A DNA stretch of 64,000 nucleotides from Paraburkholderia sp. D15 (GCF_029910215.1 NZ_CP110395.1:558001-622000); one strand, 5' to 3'. Positions 47,686 to 57,270 are shown, counted from the first letter of the stretch. The notes: a model not told the origin generated them from the sequence alone. Program-made: numbers and translations.

Positions 47686-48831
47686 TCAGCGGGCGCTCAG
47701 CAGCGCCGCTTTCTGCGGTTGACGCGCCACCGGTTGCGCGGTCGCCGCGTGTTCGATGATGCCGCCGCCAAGACAGACGTCGCCATCGTAAAGCACCGCG
47801 GATTGCCCCGGTGTGACAGCCCATTGCGCGGCATCGAAATGAAGTTCGAACAGACCGGCGCCGACGTTGGCGTTGCCGAACGTGCAGGCCGCATCCGCCT
47901 GGCGGTAGCGGGTTTTCGCGCCGCAGGCGAAGCCGTCGGCCGGCGCTTCGCCCGCGACCCAGCTGGTGTTGCCCGCGCTCAGCGTGTGACTGAGCAGCCA
48001 CGGATGATCGTGCCCTTGCGCGACGTACAGCGTGTTCGACGCGATGTCCTTGCCGGCCACGAACCACGGTTCGCCGCTGCCGTCCTTGCTGCCGCCGAGG
48101 CCGATGCCCTTGCGTTGCCCGAACGTGTAGAACGCGAGGCCGATGTGTTCGCCGACCACTTTGCCGTCGGTGGTCTTCATCGGACCGGGCTTGGTGGGCA
48201 GATAGCGGTTCAGAAAATCGCGGAACGGCCGTTCGCCGATAAAGCAGATGCCGGTGGAATCCTTCTTCTTCGCATTCGGCAGCGCGATCTGTTCGGCGAT
48301 CTCGCGCACCTTGGTCTTCGGAATTTCACCGAGCGGAAACAGCGTTTTCGACAACTGCGCCTGGTTCAGCCGATGCAGGAAATACGACTGATCCTTCGTA
48401 TGGTCGAACGCCTTCAGCAATTCGAAGCGGCCGTTATTTTCCCGCACGCGCGCGTAATGTCCGGTCGCGATGGTTTCCGCGCCGAGCGACATGGCGTGAT
48501 CGAGGAAGGCCTTGAACTTGATTTCGGCATTGCACAGCACGTCCGGATTCGGTGTGCGGCCGGCCGAGTATTCGCGCAGGAATTCGGCGAACACGCGGTC
48601 TTTGTATTCGGCGGCGAAGTTGACCGCTTCCACGTCGATGCCGATCAGGTCCGCCACCGACACCACGTCGATCCAGTCCTGCCGCGTCGAGCAGTATTCG
48701 CTGTCGTCGTCGTCTTCCCAGTTCTTCATGAAGAGGCCGACCACGTCGTAGCCCTGTTCCTTCAGCAGCCACGCGGTGACCGACGAATCGACGCCGCCCG
48801 ACATGCCTACTACGACTTTCTGCTTGCTCAT
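47686..48831 (-). CDS. mnmA: tRNA-specific 2-thiouridylase
   Basis: A 381-residue PP-loop enzyme: [20 protein letters not shown] binds ATP, C100 (PDVLCN) and C196 ([12 protein letters not shown]) are the catalytic cysteine pair, and the [11 protein letters not shown] segment is typical. It thiolates U34 of tRNA-Lys, tRNA-Glu and tRNA-Gln using sulfur from IscS. It is followed by a Nudix gene on the same strand 88 bp upstream. Confidence 0.96.
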   Translation of the reverse strand: MSKQKVVVGMSGGVDSSVTAWLLKEQGYDVVGLFMKNWEDDDDSEYCSTRQDWIDVVSVADLIGIDVEAVNFAAEYKDRVFAEFLREYSAGRTPNPDVLCNAEIKFKAFLDHAMSLGAETIATGHYARVRENNGRFELLKAFDHTKDQSYFLHRLNQAQLSKTLFPLGEIPKTKVREIAEQIALPNAKKKDSTGICFIGERPFRDFLNRYLPTKPGPMKTTDGKVVGEHIGLAFYTFGQRKGIGLGGSKDGSGEPWFVAGKDIASNTLYVAQGHDHPWLLSHTLSAGNTSWVAGEAPADGFACGAKTRYRQADAACTFGNANVGAGLFELHFDAAQWAVTPGQSAVLYDGDVCLGGGIIEHAATAQPVARQPQKAALLSAR

Positions 48832-48919
48832 AAGATGCTCACTGGGTGCTGCATGACTTCATGGTTCATGGGTGGGCCGTTCGTGACGGCGCCGCCTGCC
48901 CGATTGCGCCGACGGCGAG

Positions 48920-49408
48920 TCAGCGCTGCCCGGACCTGGGCCCGACCGAATGCGTGTGCACGAAGTCGAGCGGGAAACGCCGGCCGGCGAGGTAGTCGTC
49001 GACGCATTGCATGACGAGCGGCGTGCGGTGCCGTTCCGGACAGGCGCGCAGTTCGTCGGCGCTCATCCACACCGTGCGGACGATGTCGGGATCGAGCGCG
49101 CGCGCCGGTTCCGGTTCGCCGCCCGTGCCGCAATAGGTGAAGCGCAGATACGTCACGCCCGCGCTGCCGGGCCGCTCGAAGTGGGTCATGTACATGCCGA
49201 CCAGCGCCTCGGGCGTGAACGGATGGGCGGTTTCCTCGAGCGTTTCCCGGTGCACCGCTTCCAGCAGCGTTTCGCCCGCTTCCAGATGGCCGGCGGGCTG
49301 ATTCAGGCGCAAGCCGTCGACGGTATGTTCCTCGACCAGCAGGAAGCGCCCGTCGCGCTCGACGATCGCCGCGACGGTGACGTGCGGCAGCCAGGTTTCC
49401 GGTTTCAT
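48920..49408 (-). CDS. nudJ: Nudix hydrolase NudJ-like
   Basis: A 162-residue protein starting MKPETWLPHVTVAAIVERDGRFLLVEE. The Nudix box is GHLEAGETLLEAVHRETLEETA, with REx2EE intact and Ala where the consensus has Gly. NudJ next to mnmA is also the arrangement in E. coli, supporting the call. It would act on nucleoside di/triphosphates or HMP-PP. Confidence 0.87.
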   Translation of the reverse strand: MKPETWLPHVTVAAIVERDGRFLLVEEHTVDGLRLNQPAGHLEAGETLLEAVHRETLEETAHPFTPEALVGMYMTHFERPGSAGVTYLRFTYCGTGGEPEPARALDPDIVRTVWMSADELRACPERHRTPLVMQCVDDYLAGRRFPLDFVHTHSVGPRSGQR

Positions 49409-49719
49409 GGGTGCGCATTTTACCGGTTATGGGTGGGAACTGCCTGGAAGCCGGGCGCGTCGGGGGCTCGGCCGTTCGCGGGCTGAGCGCGGCAGTCCCG
49501 CCGTGCCGGGCACTCCGGATTGTCCCCGATTTCTGTGCCGCCCCGAGTTTCGGTTAAAGTGCGGCAGTAGCCGTTGCACCTGCAAGCCGGCGTGCGTCGT
49601 CCTCGTCGGCCGAACTGTGAAGAAAACGCCGGGCCGTCCAACATCGCATCCTTTCCGGGGATGGGCGCGCAGCGCCATGTGGGTGGCCCTCTGAAACAGG
49701 AAGTCGAGGAGGAACAACG
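49409..49719. other. 311-bp gap between nudJ and pntAA
   Basis: A divergent intergenic region, GC-rich, with no recognisable small ORF. The last 20 bp contain GAGGAGGAAC, the ribosome binding site of pntAA. No strong promoter hexamers or inverted repeats were found. Confidence 0.6.
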
Positions 49720-50862
49720 ATGCACATCGGAGTGCCAGCCGAGACGCGCGCGCACGAATCCCGCGTCGCCGCGACCCCCGAAACGGTCAAGAAGTACGTG
49801 ACCCAAGGCCACCGGGTCACGATCCAGAGCGGCGCCGGCACCGGCGCCAGCTTTCCCGACGATGCCTTCACGGCCGCCGGCGCGGAAATCGTCGATGCGG
49901 CGAGCGCGTTCGGCGCCGATCTCGTTCTCAAAGTCCAGTCTCCCACCGACGCCGAACTGCCGCTGCTCAAACGCGGCGCGACGCTGGTCGGCATGCTCGA
50001 TCCGTTCAACGCCGAGAACGCCGCGAAACTCGCGGCGGCGGGCGTGACGGCGTTCGCGCTCGAAGCCGCGCCGCGCACGACCCGCGCGCAGAGCCTCGAC
50101 GTGCTGTCGTCGCAGGCGAACATCGCCGGGTACAAGGCGGTGCTGCTGGCCGCCACGCTGTATCCGCGCTTCATGCCGATGCTGATGACCGCCGCCGGCA
50201 CGGTGAAGGCCGCGCGCGTGCTGATTCTCGGCGCGGGCGTGGCCGGTTTGCAGGCGATCGCGACCGCGAAGCGCCTCGGCGCGGTGATCGAAGCGTCCGA
50301 CGTGCGTCCGGCGGTGAAGGAGCAGATCGAATCGCTCGGCGCCAAATTTCTCGACGTGCCTTATGAAACCGACGAGGAGCGCGAAGCCGCGCAAGGTGTC
50401 GGCGGATATGCGCGGCCGATGCCGCCGTCGTGGCTCGCGCGTCAGTCGGCCCTCGTCCACGAGCGCGCGAAACAGGCGGACGTGGTGATCTCGACCGCGC
50501 TGATTCCGGGCCGCGCCGCACCGACGCTGATTTCGGTGGAGACGGTGCAGGCGATGAAGCCAGGCTCCGTGCTGGTCGATCTGGCCGCCGGACGCGGCGC
50601 GGAATACGAAGGCCAGCGCGGCGGCAACTGTCCGCTCACCGAGGCGGACAAGGTGGTCGTGAAGCACGGCGTGACGATCGTCGGTCATACGAATCTCGCG
50701 GCGATGGTGCCCGCCGACGCGTCGTCCCTTTACGCGCGCAACCTGCTCGACTTCCTCAAGCTGATCGTCACGAAGGAAGGCGCGTTGAACATCGATCTCG
50801 CGGACGACATCGTCGCGGCCACGCTGCTGGCCCGCGACGGCGAAGTCGCGCGCAAGAGCTAA
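49720..50862 (+). CDS. pntAA: NAD(P) transhydrogenase alpha subunit part 1
   Basis: A 380-residue dI component. It starts MHIGVPAETRAHESRVAATPETV and contains the NAD-binding Rossmann segment VLILGAGVAGLQAIATAKRLGA near residue 168. It lacks membrane helices, which are on the separate PntAB. The three-gene form (dI, short dII, dIII) differs from the two-gene E. coli type. The complex uses the proton gradient to move hydride from NADH to NADP. Confidence 0.95.
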   Translation: MHIGVPAETRAHESRVAATPETVKKYVTQGHRVTIQSGAGTGASFPDDAFTAAGAEIVDAASAFGADLVLKVQSPTDAELPLLKRGATLVGMLDPFNAENAAKLAAAGVTAFALEAAPRTTRAQSLDVLSSQANIAGYKAVLLAATLYPRFMPMLMTAAGTVKAARVLILGAGVAGLQAIATAKRLGAVIEASDVRPAVKEQIESLGAKFLDVPYETDEEREAAQGVGGYARPMPPSWLARQSALVHERAKQADVVISTALIPGRAAPTLISVETVQAMKPGSVLVDLAAGRGAEYEGQRGGNCPLTEADKVVVKHGVTIVGHTNLAAMVPADASSLYARNLLDFLKLIVTKEGALNIDLADDIVAATLLARDGEVARKS

Positions 50863-50877
50863 ACGGAGAGCGCGGCC

Positions 50878-51204
50878 ATGGAAGTCATCAACCACACCGT
50901 CATCAATCTGATCATCTTCGTGCTGGCGATTTACGTCGGCTACCACGTCGTCTGGAACGTCACGCCCGCGCTGCATACACCGTTGATGGCCGTGACCAAC
51001 GCGATCTCGGCGATCGTGATCGTCGGCGCGATGCTCGCGGCCGGGCTGACGCTCGGCGCGCCGGGCAAGTTCTTCGGCACGCTCGCCGTCGCGCTCGCGG
51101 CCGTGAACGTGTTCGGCGGCTTTCTCGTCACGCGGCGAATGCTGGAGATGTTCCGCAAGAAAGAGCCCAAAAAAATCGCTGACGGGAAGAAGGAGAACGC
51201 CTAA
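50878..51204 (+). CDS. pntAB: NAD(P) transhydrogenase alpha subunit part 2
   Basis: A 108-residue membrane subunit with three hydrophobic helices (about 8-25, 35-55, 60-85) and a basic C-terminus, the usual size for PntAB. Its stop overlaps the start of pntB (TAATG), so translation is probably coupled. Confidence 0.95.
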   Translation: MEVINHTVINLIIFVLAIYVGYHVVWNVTPALHTPLMAVTNAISAIVIVGAMLAAGLTLGAPGKFFGTLAVALAAVNVFGGFLVTRRMLEMFRKKEPKKIADGKKENA

Positions 51205-52658
51205 TGAGCCTGAATCTCGTCACGCTGCTTTATCTGGTCGCGTCGGTCTGTTTCATTCAGGCGCTCAAGGGGCTGTCGAATCCGAAGACCGCGCGTATCG
51301 GCAATACCTTCGGCATGGCCGGGATGGCGATCGCGATCCTCACCACGGTCGCCCTGATCGTCAAGCAGGCCACGGCGCTCGGCTCGAATCTCGGCCTCGG
51401 GCTGGGTTTGCTGCTGGTCGCGCTGGTGATCGGCGGCGCGGTCGGCGCGTTCGTCGCGGCGCGCGTCGAAATGACCAAGATGCCCGAGCTGGTCGCGGCG
51501 ATGCACTCGCTGATCGGTCTGGCCGCCGTGTGTATCGCGTATGCGGTCGTGTCGGAGCCGTCGGCGTTCGGGCTGGTCGATCCGGACAACATGACGCCGG
51601 GTTTCCTGCCCTACGGCAATCGTGTCGAGCTGTTCATCGGCACGTTCGTCGGGGCGATCACGTTCAGCGGGTCGGTGATCGCGTTCGGCAAACTGTCGGG
51701 CAAGTACAAGTTCCGGCTGTTTCAGGGCGCGCCGGTGGTGTACGGCGGACAGCATCTGATCAACCTGATGCTGGCGCTCGCGATGCTGGGCTTCGGCATC
51801 ATCTTCTTTCTCACGCAGTCGTGGCTGCCGTTCATCATCATGACGGTGATCGCGTTCGTGCTCGGCGTGCTGATCATCATTCCGATCGGCGGTGCGGATA
51901 TGCCGGTCGTGGTGTCGATGCTGAACTCGTATTCCGGCTGGGCGGCGGCGGGCATCGGCTTCTCGCTGAACAATCCGATGCTGATTATCGCGGGTTCGCT
52001 GGTGGGGTCGTCGGGGGCGATTCTGTCGTACATCATGTGCCGTGCGATGAACCGCTCGTTCTTCAACGTGATTCTCGGCGGCTTCGGCAACGATGCGGGC
52101 GCGGCGGCCGCGGGTGGCGCGGCGGAACAGCGACCGGTCAAAGCCGGTTCGGCCGACGATGCGTCGTTCATGCTCGGCAATGCCGAGACCGTGGTGATCG
52201 TGCCGGGGTATGGGCTGGCGGTGGCGCGCGCGCAGCATGCGCTGAAGGAGTTGACCGACAAGCTGGTGGAAAAGGGCATCGAGGTGAAGTACGCGATTCA
52301 CCCGGTGGCCGGACGCATGCCGGGGCACATGAACGTGCTGCTCGCCGAAGCCGAGGTGCCGTACGACATGGTGTTCGAAATGGAGGACATCAACGGCGAG
52401 TTCGGCCAGGTCGACGTGGTGCTGGTGCTCGGCGCGAACGACGTGGTGAACCCGGCGGCGAAGAACGATCCGAAATCGCCGATCGCGGGCATGCCGATTA
52501 TCGAGGCCTACAAGGCGCGCACGGTGATCGTGAATAAACGGTCGATGGCGGCAGGGTACGCGGGGCTCGATAACGATCTGTTCTATATGGACAAGACGAT
52601 GATGGTGTTCGGCGACGCGAAGAAGGTGATCGAGGATATGGTGAAGGCGGTGGAGTAA
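51204..52658 (+). CDS. pntB: NAD(P) transhydrogenase beta subunit
   Basis: A 484-residue subunit. The N-terminal two thirds are membrane helices. The C-terminal NADP-binding dIII domain carries VVIVPGYGLAVARAQHALKEL, HPVAGRMPGHMNVLLAEA and VLGANDVVNPAA. It completes the proton-translocating transhydrogenase. A long hairpin follows 5 bp after the stop. Confidence 0.96.
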   Translation: MSLNLVTLLYLVASVCFIQALKGLSNPKTARIGNTFGMAGMAIAILTTVALIVKQATALGSNLGLGLGLLLVALVIGGAVGAFVAARVEMTKMPELVAAMHSLIGLAAVCIAYAVVSEPSAFGLVDPDNMTPGFLPYGNRVELFIGTFVGAITFSGSVIAFGKLSGKYKFRLFQGAPVVYGGQHLINLMLALAMLGFGIIFFLTQSWLPFIIMTVIAFVLGVLIIIPIGGADMPVVVSMLNSYSGWAAAGIGFSLNNPMLIIAGSLVGSSGAILSYIMCRAMNRSFFNVILGGFGNDAGAAAAGGAAEQRPVKAGSADDASFMLGNAETVVIVPGYGLAVARAQHALKELTDKLVEKGIEVKYAIHPVAGRMPGHMNVLLAEAEVPYDMVFEMEDINGEFGQVDVVLVLGANDVVNPAAKNDPKSPIAGMPIIEAYKARTVIVNKRSMAAGYAGLDNDLFYMDKTMMVFGDAKKVIEDMVKAVE

Positions 52659-52662
52659 CAAG

Positions 52663-52695
52663 TTTGCGGGGCCGCTCGGCGAGCGGCCCCGCAAA
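52663..52695. terminator. 15-bp perfect hairpin after pntB
   Basis: TTTGCGGGGCCGCTC pairs perfectly with GAGCGGCCCCGCAAA around GGC. There is no U-run downstream, but its stability and position suggest termination or 3'-end protection. Confidence 0.7.
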
Positions 52696-52796
52696 CCTGG
52701 CGGTAGGTAGGCGACGTTGGCGATGCTAAACTCCATGGTTCGAAATTGAGCAGGTTGAACGGTTCTTTATCAAGATGATGATCAGGATGGCGAACT

Positions 52797-53219
52797 ATGG
52801 AAGAGAAGCAACTATCCGGATATTTAAAGTCCATTGCCGACGACGTCTGGGCCAGGTCCGGTGAACCCGCGCTCCTGAGCAATCTGCCTGTTGAACTTCG
52901 TATTCTTGCGGGCGGCGACAATTACCGGGACGCGCTCGGCAAACGCACGCTGAAGGCATTCATCGCAGAGACCGGGAGCATTTACGGCTACAAGCTGGTC
53001 GAGCATCCGGCTCAGAAGGCGAAGGTAGGTGTAGTCCCTTCCGACGCCCAATTCAGCTTTCCTCCTGAATGTAAGGCCGGGCATAACGCGGGCAATCGGC
53101 GGGCCGGCGCTAACGACGTCATCGCCCTGTTCGCCATTTTAGGAAAACTCTCACCGGAGGATCTGGAAAAGATCACGATTCCTGTTTCCGTCCTCACCAA
53201 GCTCTGGCATACCGAATGA
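52797..53219 (+). CDS. hypothetical protein, possible LOTUS/OST-HTH-like winged helix
   Basis: A 140-residue protein. The middle (about 15-80: LLSNLPVELRILAGG, LGKRTLKAFIAETG, GYKLVEHPAQKAKVGVVP) has the spacing of OST-HTH/LOTUS winged-helix domains, which bind RNA or partner proteins. This is a visual resemblance only. The C-terminal part (GANDVIALFAILGKLSPEDLEKITIP) is helical. Its stop overlaps the start of the next gene (ATGA), indicating coupled translation. Base composition looks lower in GC than the neighbours. It lies between pntB and a YafY-like regulator and may be an accessory insertion. No family assignment is firm. Confidence 0.7.
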   Translation: MEEKQLSGYLKSIADDVWARSGEPALLSNLPVELRILAGGDNYRDALGKRTLKAFIAETGSIYGYKLVEHPAQKAKVGVVPSDAQFSFPPECKAGHNAGNRRAGANDVIALFAILGKLSPEDLEKITIPVSVLTKLWHTE

Positions 53220-54037
53220 AAGTATTCATCGGCATCATCACAGACAATCTTTACCTGTGCGATGAATATACGAAGCGTCGCACAGGCCTCATCCCGCGCG
53301 AGTGCCTCTCGGGCTTACCGAATGTGACGTTGAGCGTGGGCGCGTTCAATCCTCGCAAGGCCGCGGTCTCGGCCGAAGAGTATTTGCTCCATGCGACGCG
53401 CGAGGCGGATGCGTCGATTCTTATCGTCGACCGGAAATATGCGCATATCGTAACGGAGGTGCTTCACGCCTTTTTCACCTGCTCTGTCGAGATACCTGAA
53501 TTCATCTCGAACTGTAAGAATTTTCTGGGTGGACTCTTTTCCCGATTGCTGAAGAACTTTTCTTACCTGATATCGACGCTTCAGCAAGGCGAGCATGGAC
53601 AGGCCGCGATCCTGCCCATCAGGAATTTCGATGCGGATTCAATGCGGGAACTGGTGCGTGTTTGTCGCGACGAGACCATGAACCCCCAATTCGCTCAAAT
53701 GGTCACCTCGCATCTGACCGATCTCAGGCGGCGGCGCAGGCCGAGACGGCGGTCTGCGTACAAGACGCAGTATTGGATTGACGACGCCGATAAGCATTTT
53801 GAGTATGGTCACGAGAAGCATGCTCTTCCTGCTACCGGCAGCCCGCACACCTTGGTGTGCGACATATGCGCGAATTTCAGATTCGGGAAGAAGATTCCGT
53901 TCGACCGTCACTTCAACGTGACTCGCGGAACCGGTGACAAGCCCCGGATCAGCGGGCGATTCCGAAACTGTCACGACGAGATCGTGGTGGTCAAGGAGAC
54001 CAGCCACATCAACATGTTCAGCAACGACTACCACTAA
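53216..54037 (+). CDS. hypothetical protein, partner of the upstream ORF
   Basis: A 273-residue protein that I do not recognise. It begins MKVFIGIITDNLYLCDEY; a segment ADASILIVDRKYAHIV looks like an alpha/beta core. A very basic run LRRRRRPRRRSAYKTQYW (about 170-187) separates it from a C-terminal domain with HTLVCDICANFRFG, DRHFNVTRGTG and the end HINMFSNDYH. A CxxC pair and several His could bind metal or nucleic acid. No signal peptide or membrane helix. The 4-bp overlap with the first ORF and the 34-bp palindromic terminator behind it define a two-gene unit. Confidence 0.7.
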   Translation: MKVFIGIITDNLYLCDEYTKRRTGLIPRECLSGLPNVTLSVGAFNPRKAAVSAEEYLLHATREADASILIVDRKYAHIVTEVLHAFFTCSVEIPEFISNCKNFLGGLFSRLLKNFSYLISTLQQGEHGQAAILPIRNFDADSMRELVRVCRDETMNPQFAQMVTSHLTDLRRRRRPRRRSAYKTQYWIDDADKHFEYGHEKHALPATGSPHTLVCDICANFRFGKKIPFDRHFNVTRGTGDKPRISGRFRNCHDEIVVVKETSHINMFSNDYH

Positions 54038-54041
54038 AGAA

Positions 54042-54075
54042 AAAAGCGGAAATCGACTAGTCGATTTCCGCTTTT
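54042..54075. terminator. 34-bp perfect palindrome, bidirectional terminator
   Basis: Two 17-bp arms meet at 54058/54059 with no spacer: AAAAGCGGAAATCGACT and its exact inverse ending in TTTT. It starts 4 bp after the stop of the hypothetical gene. As RNA it forms a long hairpin with a T-run, so a terminator is most likely, but a perfect palindrome this long could also bind a protein. Confidence 0.85.
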
Positions 54076-54291
54076 GTTCTTCTCTATCGCAGATTTCCAC
54101 CCGCTGAGGCAATACAAAGGATTGCGGCGCTAAAACGAGACGTTTCTGGTGCTCTCCTAGGTATCGTCCTACACATGCCGCCTCAGTGTTCAGAAGCGAA
54201 GTCATTAAGGCAGACGGCGTGGTGCGTAGAACCTTGATCGTAGCAGAGTGATCCCCCAGATGTAAACGAGTGAGCGCTTTTGCTGTTCCGA

Positions 54292-54978
54292 TCACCGTGG
54301 CTTCGCATTCAGATGCCGCATCAAATCCGCGAGCCGTCTGCCTTCCTGATCCGGATACGCTTCCAGCACCTGCAGATTCTGCATCTTCTCCAGTCCGAAA
54401 TTACGGAAGTCTTCGCGCAGTTCGCACCAGGCGCCCAACGTCCAGCGTGCGCCCCAATACGCCAGCGCCAGCGGCCACACGCGACGTTCCGTCGCCGCGC
54501 CATTCGCATCGGTATAAGCAAAGCCCACGACGTGCCGTGTATCGATCGCGCGATGCAACGCGTCGAGTTGCGTCGAGAAATCGCCTTTGATATGGAACGA
54601 CGGCGCGAACACCGCGAGCCGTTCGAGCGATGCGCGTTTGTCGGCGGGCATGGCCGAGGCGATCTTGGCGAGCGCACCGCGTGCGCCACTCGCGAAGCCG
54701 GCGCCGCCCCACGATTCCAGCATGCGTGCGCCGGCCGCGAGCGCGGCCAGTTCATCGGCGGTGAAGGTCAGCGGGGGCAGGCTCGCCGCTCGGCTCAGCC
54801 GGTAGCCGATGCCCGCTTCGCCCTCGATCGGCACGCCCGACAATTGCAGATCGCGCACGTCGCGATACACCGTGCGCAATGAAATGTTGAGCCAGTCGGC
54901 GAGTTGTTGCGCGGTGGTCAATCGCCGGCCGCGCAGCAGTTCGGCGATCTGGAACAGACGGTCGGCGCGGCGCGTCAT
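54292..54978 (-). CDS. YafY-like HTH/WYL transcriptional regulator
   Basis: A 228-residue protein: HTH_11 winged helix at the N-terminus (TRRADRLFQIAELLRGRRLTTAQQLADWLNISLRTVYRDVRDL), then the WYL-type sensor domain (GFAYTDANGAATERRVWPLALAYWGARWTLGAWCELREDFRNF). The ATG at 54978 gives the normal YafY start. It is followed upstream by a glyoxalase-fold gene on the same strand; the two often sit together in Burkholderia. The ligand is unknown. Confidence 0.88.
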   Translation of the reverse strand: MTRRADRLFQIAELLRGRRLTTAQQLADWLNISLRTVYRDVRDLQLSGVPIEGEAGIGYRLSRAASLPPLTFTADELAALAAGARMLESWGGAGFASGARGALAKIASAMPADKRASLERLAVFAPSFHIKGDFSTQLDALHRAIDTRHVVGFAYTDANGAATERRVWPLALAYWGARWTLGAWCELREDFRNFGLEKMQNLQVLEAYPDQEGRRLADLMRHLNAKPR

Positions 54979-55178
54979 CGTGGGCGTCTTGTAGAAGAGA
55001 ACGGGGACAGTTCCGCGATGATAGCGCCGCATGCCGCGCTCCGGTCAGCGTCGTGGAACGCCGCCCCACGACGGTGGGCGACGGCGCGGCTCCACGCTAT
55101 TTCAGCTCGCTTGATTCCATCGACGCCGATGGCCGCCACTCAGGTTGCCCCTAGCGGCGGGATTCCCTTCATGCGTCC

Positions 55179-55562
55179 TTAACCGTTGGTCCGCGAATGC
55201 AGGCCGATGCGGTTGCCTTCCGTATCGGTGATGAACGCGATATAGCCGATGTCCTGCGGCAGCTTGATCACTGGCCCGTCGGTCTTGCCGCCGGCCTGCT
55301 CGACGCGGGCGAGCACGGCATCGACGGTGGGTTGCGCGTTCAGGTAGACGAGCAAGCCGTCGCTGGTCGGTTTGGCCGCCGGATTGTGGACGATCGCGCC
55401 GCCCGTGGCCGGCTCTTCGTAGCCGAATACCGCGATCGGCTGGCCGCCGATTTCCTGCACGTTCAGTTTGATGTCGAAGGTCGTTTCGTAGAAGCGCACT
55501 GCGCGATCGAAGTCGACGGACGGGATTTCGAACCAGGCAACAACTTTGGATGATGCGGACAT
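55179..55562 (-). CDS. VOC-family (glyoxalase-fold) protein
   Basis: A 127-residue protein: VAWFEIPSVDFDRAVRFYETTFDIKL, PIAVFGYEEPATGGAIV, and the end YIAFITDTEGNRIGLHS. These are the two beta-alpha-beta modules of the vicinal oxygen chelate fold. GAGGAGAG before the ATG at 55562 supports the start. The first metal position is not a His, so it may be a binding protein rather than an enzyme. It lies upstream of the YafY-like gene with a gap of about 200 bp. Confidence 0.85.
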   Translation of the reverse strand: MSASSKVVAWFEIPSVDFDRAVRFYETTFDIKLNVQEIGGQPIAVFGYEEPATGGAIVHNPAAKPTSDGLLVYLNAQPTVDAVLARVEQAGGKTDGPVIKLPQDIGYIAFITDTEGNRIGLHSRTNG

Positions 55563-55717
55563 GTCACTCTCCTCGGATTGGCGTCTAAGCCGTGCAAAGC
55601 GCCGGATGGCGTGAGAAGCAGTGTGCGGGGGTGCTACTGACAGCGTAGTGTCAGTAGGGTGCGCCGTGCCGGCGGGGCGGATGCGCTTAATCCACCCGCA
55701 AAAGCTGGACGACAAAA

Positions 55718-55747
55718 AACCGCGAGCCCCTTTCGAGGCTCGCGGTT
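55718..55747. terminator. hairpin terminator between VOC and RlmL-like genes
   Basis: AACCGCGAGCC and GGCTCGCGGTT form a perfect 11-bp stem with an 8-nt loop. On the minus strand it is followed by a T-run (the complement of AAAAAA at 55714-55719). It lies downstream of the RlmL-like gene and upstream of the VOC gene, so it probably ends the former's transcript. Confidence 0.75.
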
Positions 55748-55839
55748 CTGTTTGCGGTTCGGTGCTGCGGCGCTAGCGATAGCGAACGCAAGTGCTAACG
55801 CAAGCGCGAACGCCGCGTGTCACCGTCACGGTGTGAATC

Positions 55840-57129
55840 TCACTCCGCCGGCTTGTCGTTCTGCGGCCGCTGCCGCACGCTGCCCGCGATCAGATCGAAG
55901 CGGAACAACCGGCATTCGAGCGCGCCGTTGAACAGCGGCGTCTTGGTCGATTCGCGCAGGCGCATTTGCCCCGGCAGCTTGCGGTCCGACGTCAGCACGA
56001 ATGCGTGCCAGCCGGTGAAGCGTTGCTTCAGCGCGTCGCCGAACGACTGGAAGAATTCGCTGTCCGGCGCTTCTTCCTGCACGCGGCGGAAGCTGTCGTC
56101 GTCACGCTCGCGGTTCGCACGGCCTTCGCGAATCTCGCCGCGCGCATTGCGGCCGCGCACCTCGATCCGCTCGCCATACGGCGGATTGGCGACGAGGATG
56201 CCCGCGTCGGACGACGGCGGCGTCATGCCGCGCGCGTCGACCTGCTTGAGCGGAATATTCGGCAGACCGGCGCGCTGGAAATTCGCGCGTGCCTTGTCGA
56301 GCATGTCGCCGGAAATATCGCTGCCGAAGATCTGCAGATCGGCGCGCGAGCTGCGCGCCGCGTGTTTGGCGTCGAGCGCGGCGGCCTTCAGCGGCTGCCA
56401 GGTCTTCGCCTCGAATTGCTTGAGCTTCTCGAAACCGAAGCGGCGCTCCGCGCCCGGCGCGATGTTCAACGCGACTTGCGCGGCTTCCGCGAGGAACGTG
56501 CCGCTGCCGCACATTGGGTCGTACAGCGGCGTGCCCGCTTGCCAGCCGGTCAGCCGCAGAATGCCTGCGGCCAGGTTTTCGCGCAGCGGCGCCGCGCCCT
56601 TGTCCAGACGCCAGCCGCGCTTGAAGAGCGGGTCGCCCGAGGTGTCCAGATACAGCGTGCAGTCGGTCGCGGTGAGGAACGCGAACACGCGGACGTCGGG
56701 CGTCGCGGTATCGATGCTCGGCCGCGCGCCGCTGACTTCGCGCAGACGGTCGCAGATCGCATCCTTGACGCGCAGGGTGGTGAATTCGAGGCTGCGCAGT
56801 GGCGACTTGATCGCGGTGACGTCCACGCGCAGCGTTTCGTTCGCGGAGAACCACTGTTCCCAGCGCTGTTCGAGCGCCAGCGCGTAGATGTCCTGTTCGC
56901 TGCGATACGGCCGATGCGCGATTTTCAGCAGCACGCGGCTCGCGAGTCGCGAATGCAGGTTGGCGGCCATGCCGGCAGCCCAGCCTCCGCGGAAATGCAC
57001 GCCACCCGGCACCTGGGCGCCTGCGATGAATTGCGCGCCGTTCAGGTGTTTCGTGGCGATCTCGGCGAGTTCGGCCGCGAGCGAGGCTTCGAGGCCGCGG
57101 GGGCAGGGGAGGAAGAAATCGAAGGACAT
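55840..57129 (-). CDS. THUMP-domain class I RNA methyltransferase (RlmL/YcbY N-half type)
   Basis: A 429-residue protein: N-terminal ferredoxin-like/THUMP region (MSFDFFLPCPRGLEASLAAELAEIA), then the methyltransferase with LYDPMCGSGTFLAEAA (SAM motif), FGSDISGDMLDKARANF and the catalytic NPPYGERI. This is the G2445-type half of E. coli RlmKL, without the RlmK half. An Arg/Glu-rich insert (about 335-365) is less conserved. It probably modifies 23S rRNA. Confidence 0.9.
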   Translation of the reverse strand: MSFDFFLPCPRGLEASLAAELAEIATKHLNGAQFIAGAQVPGGVHFRGGWAAGMAANLHSRLASRVLLKIAHRPYRSEQDIYALALEQRWEQWFSANETLRVDVTAIKSPLRSLEFTTLRVKDAICDRLREVSGARPSIDTATPDVRVFAFLTATDCTLYLDTSGDPLFKRGWRLDKGAAPLRENLAAGILRLTGWQAGTPLYDPMCGSGTFLAEAAQVALNIAPGAERRFGFEKLKQFEAKTWQPLKAAALDAKHAARSSRADLQIFGSDISGDMLDKARANFQRAGLPNIPLKQVDARGMTPPSSDAGILVANPPYGERIEVRGRNARGEIREGRANRERDDDSFRRVQEEAPDSEFFQSFGDALKQRFTGWHAFVLTSDRKLPGQMRLRESTKTPLFNGALECRLFRFDLIAGSVRQRPQNDKPAE

Positions 57130-57270
57130 TGAGCTTGCCGGAAGGCGTTGGATAAGGCGCCATTGTACGCGGTCGGGGTGCGCCGCCCCGTGCGCATCCC
57201 ATGATTAAGCCGATGGCGCACCGACCGCGCGCCGGCCCGCGCGCACGCGGGACCGGCGCCGTGGATCGGC

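Noticed and set aside
53216..54037. Cyclodipeptide synthase
   Set aside because: The start FIGIITDN recalls the LIGISPFN-type motif of these enzymes, but the catalytic Ser neighbourhood and the later Tyr and Glu motifs are not present.
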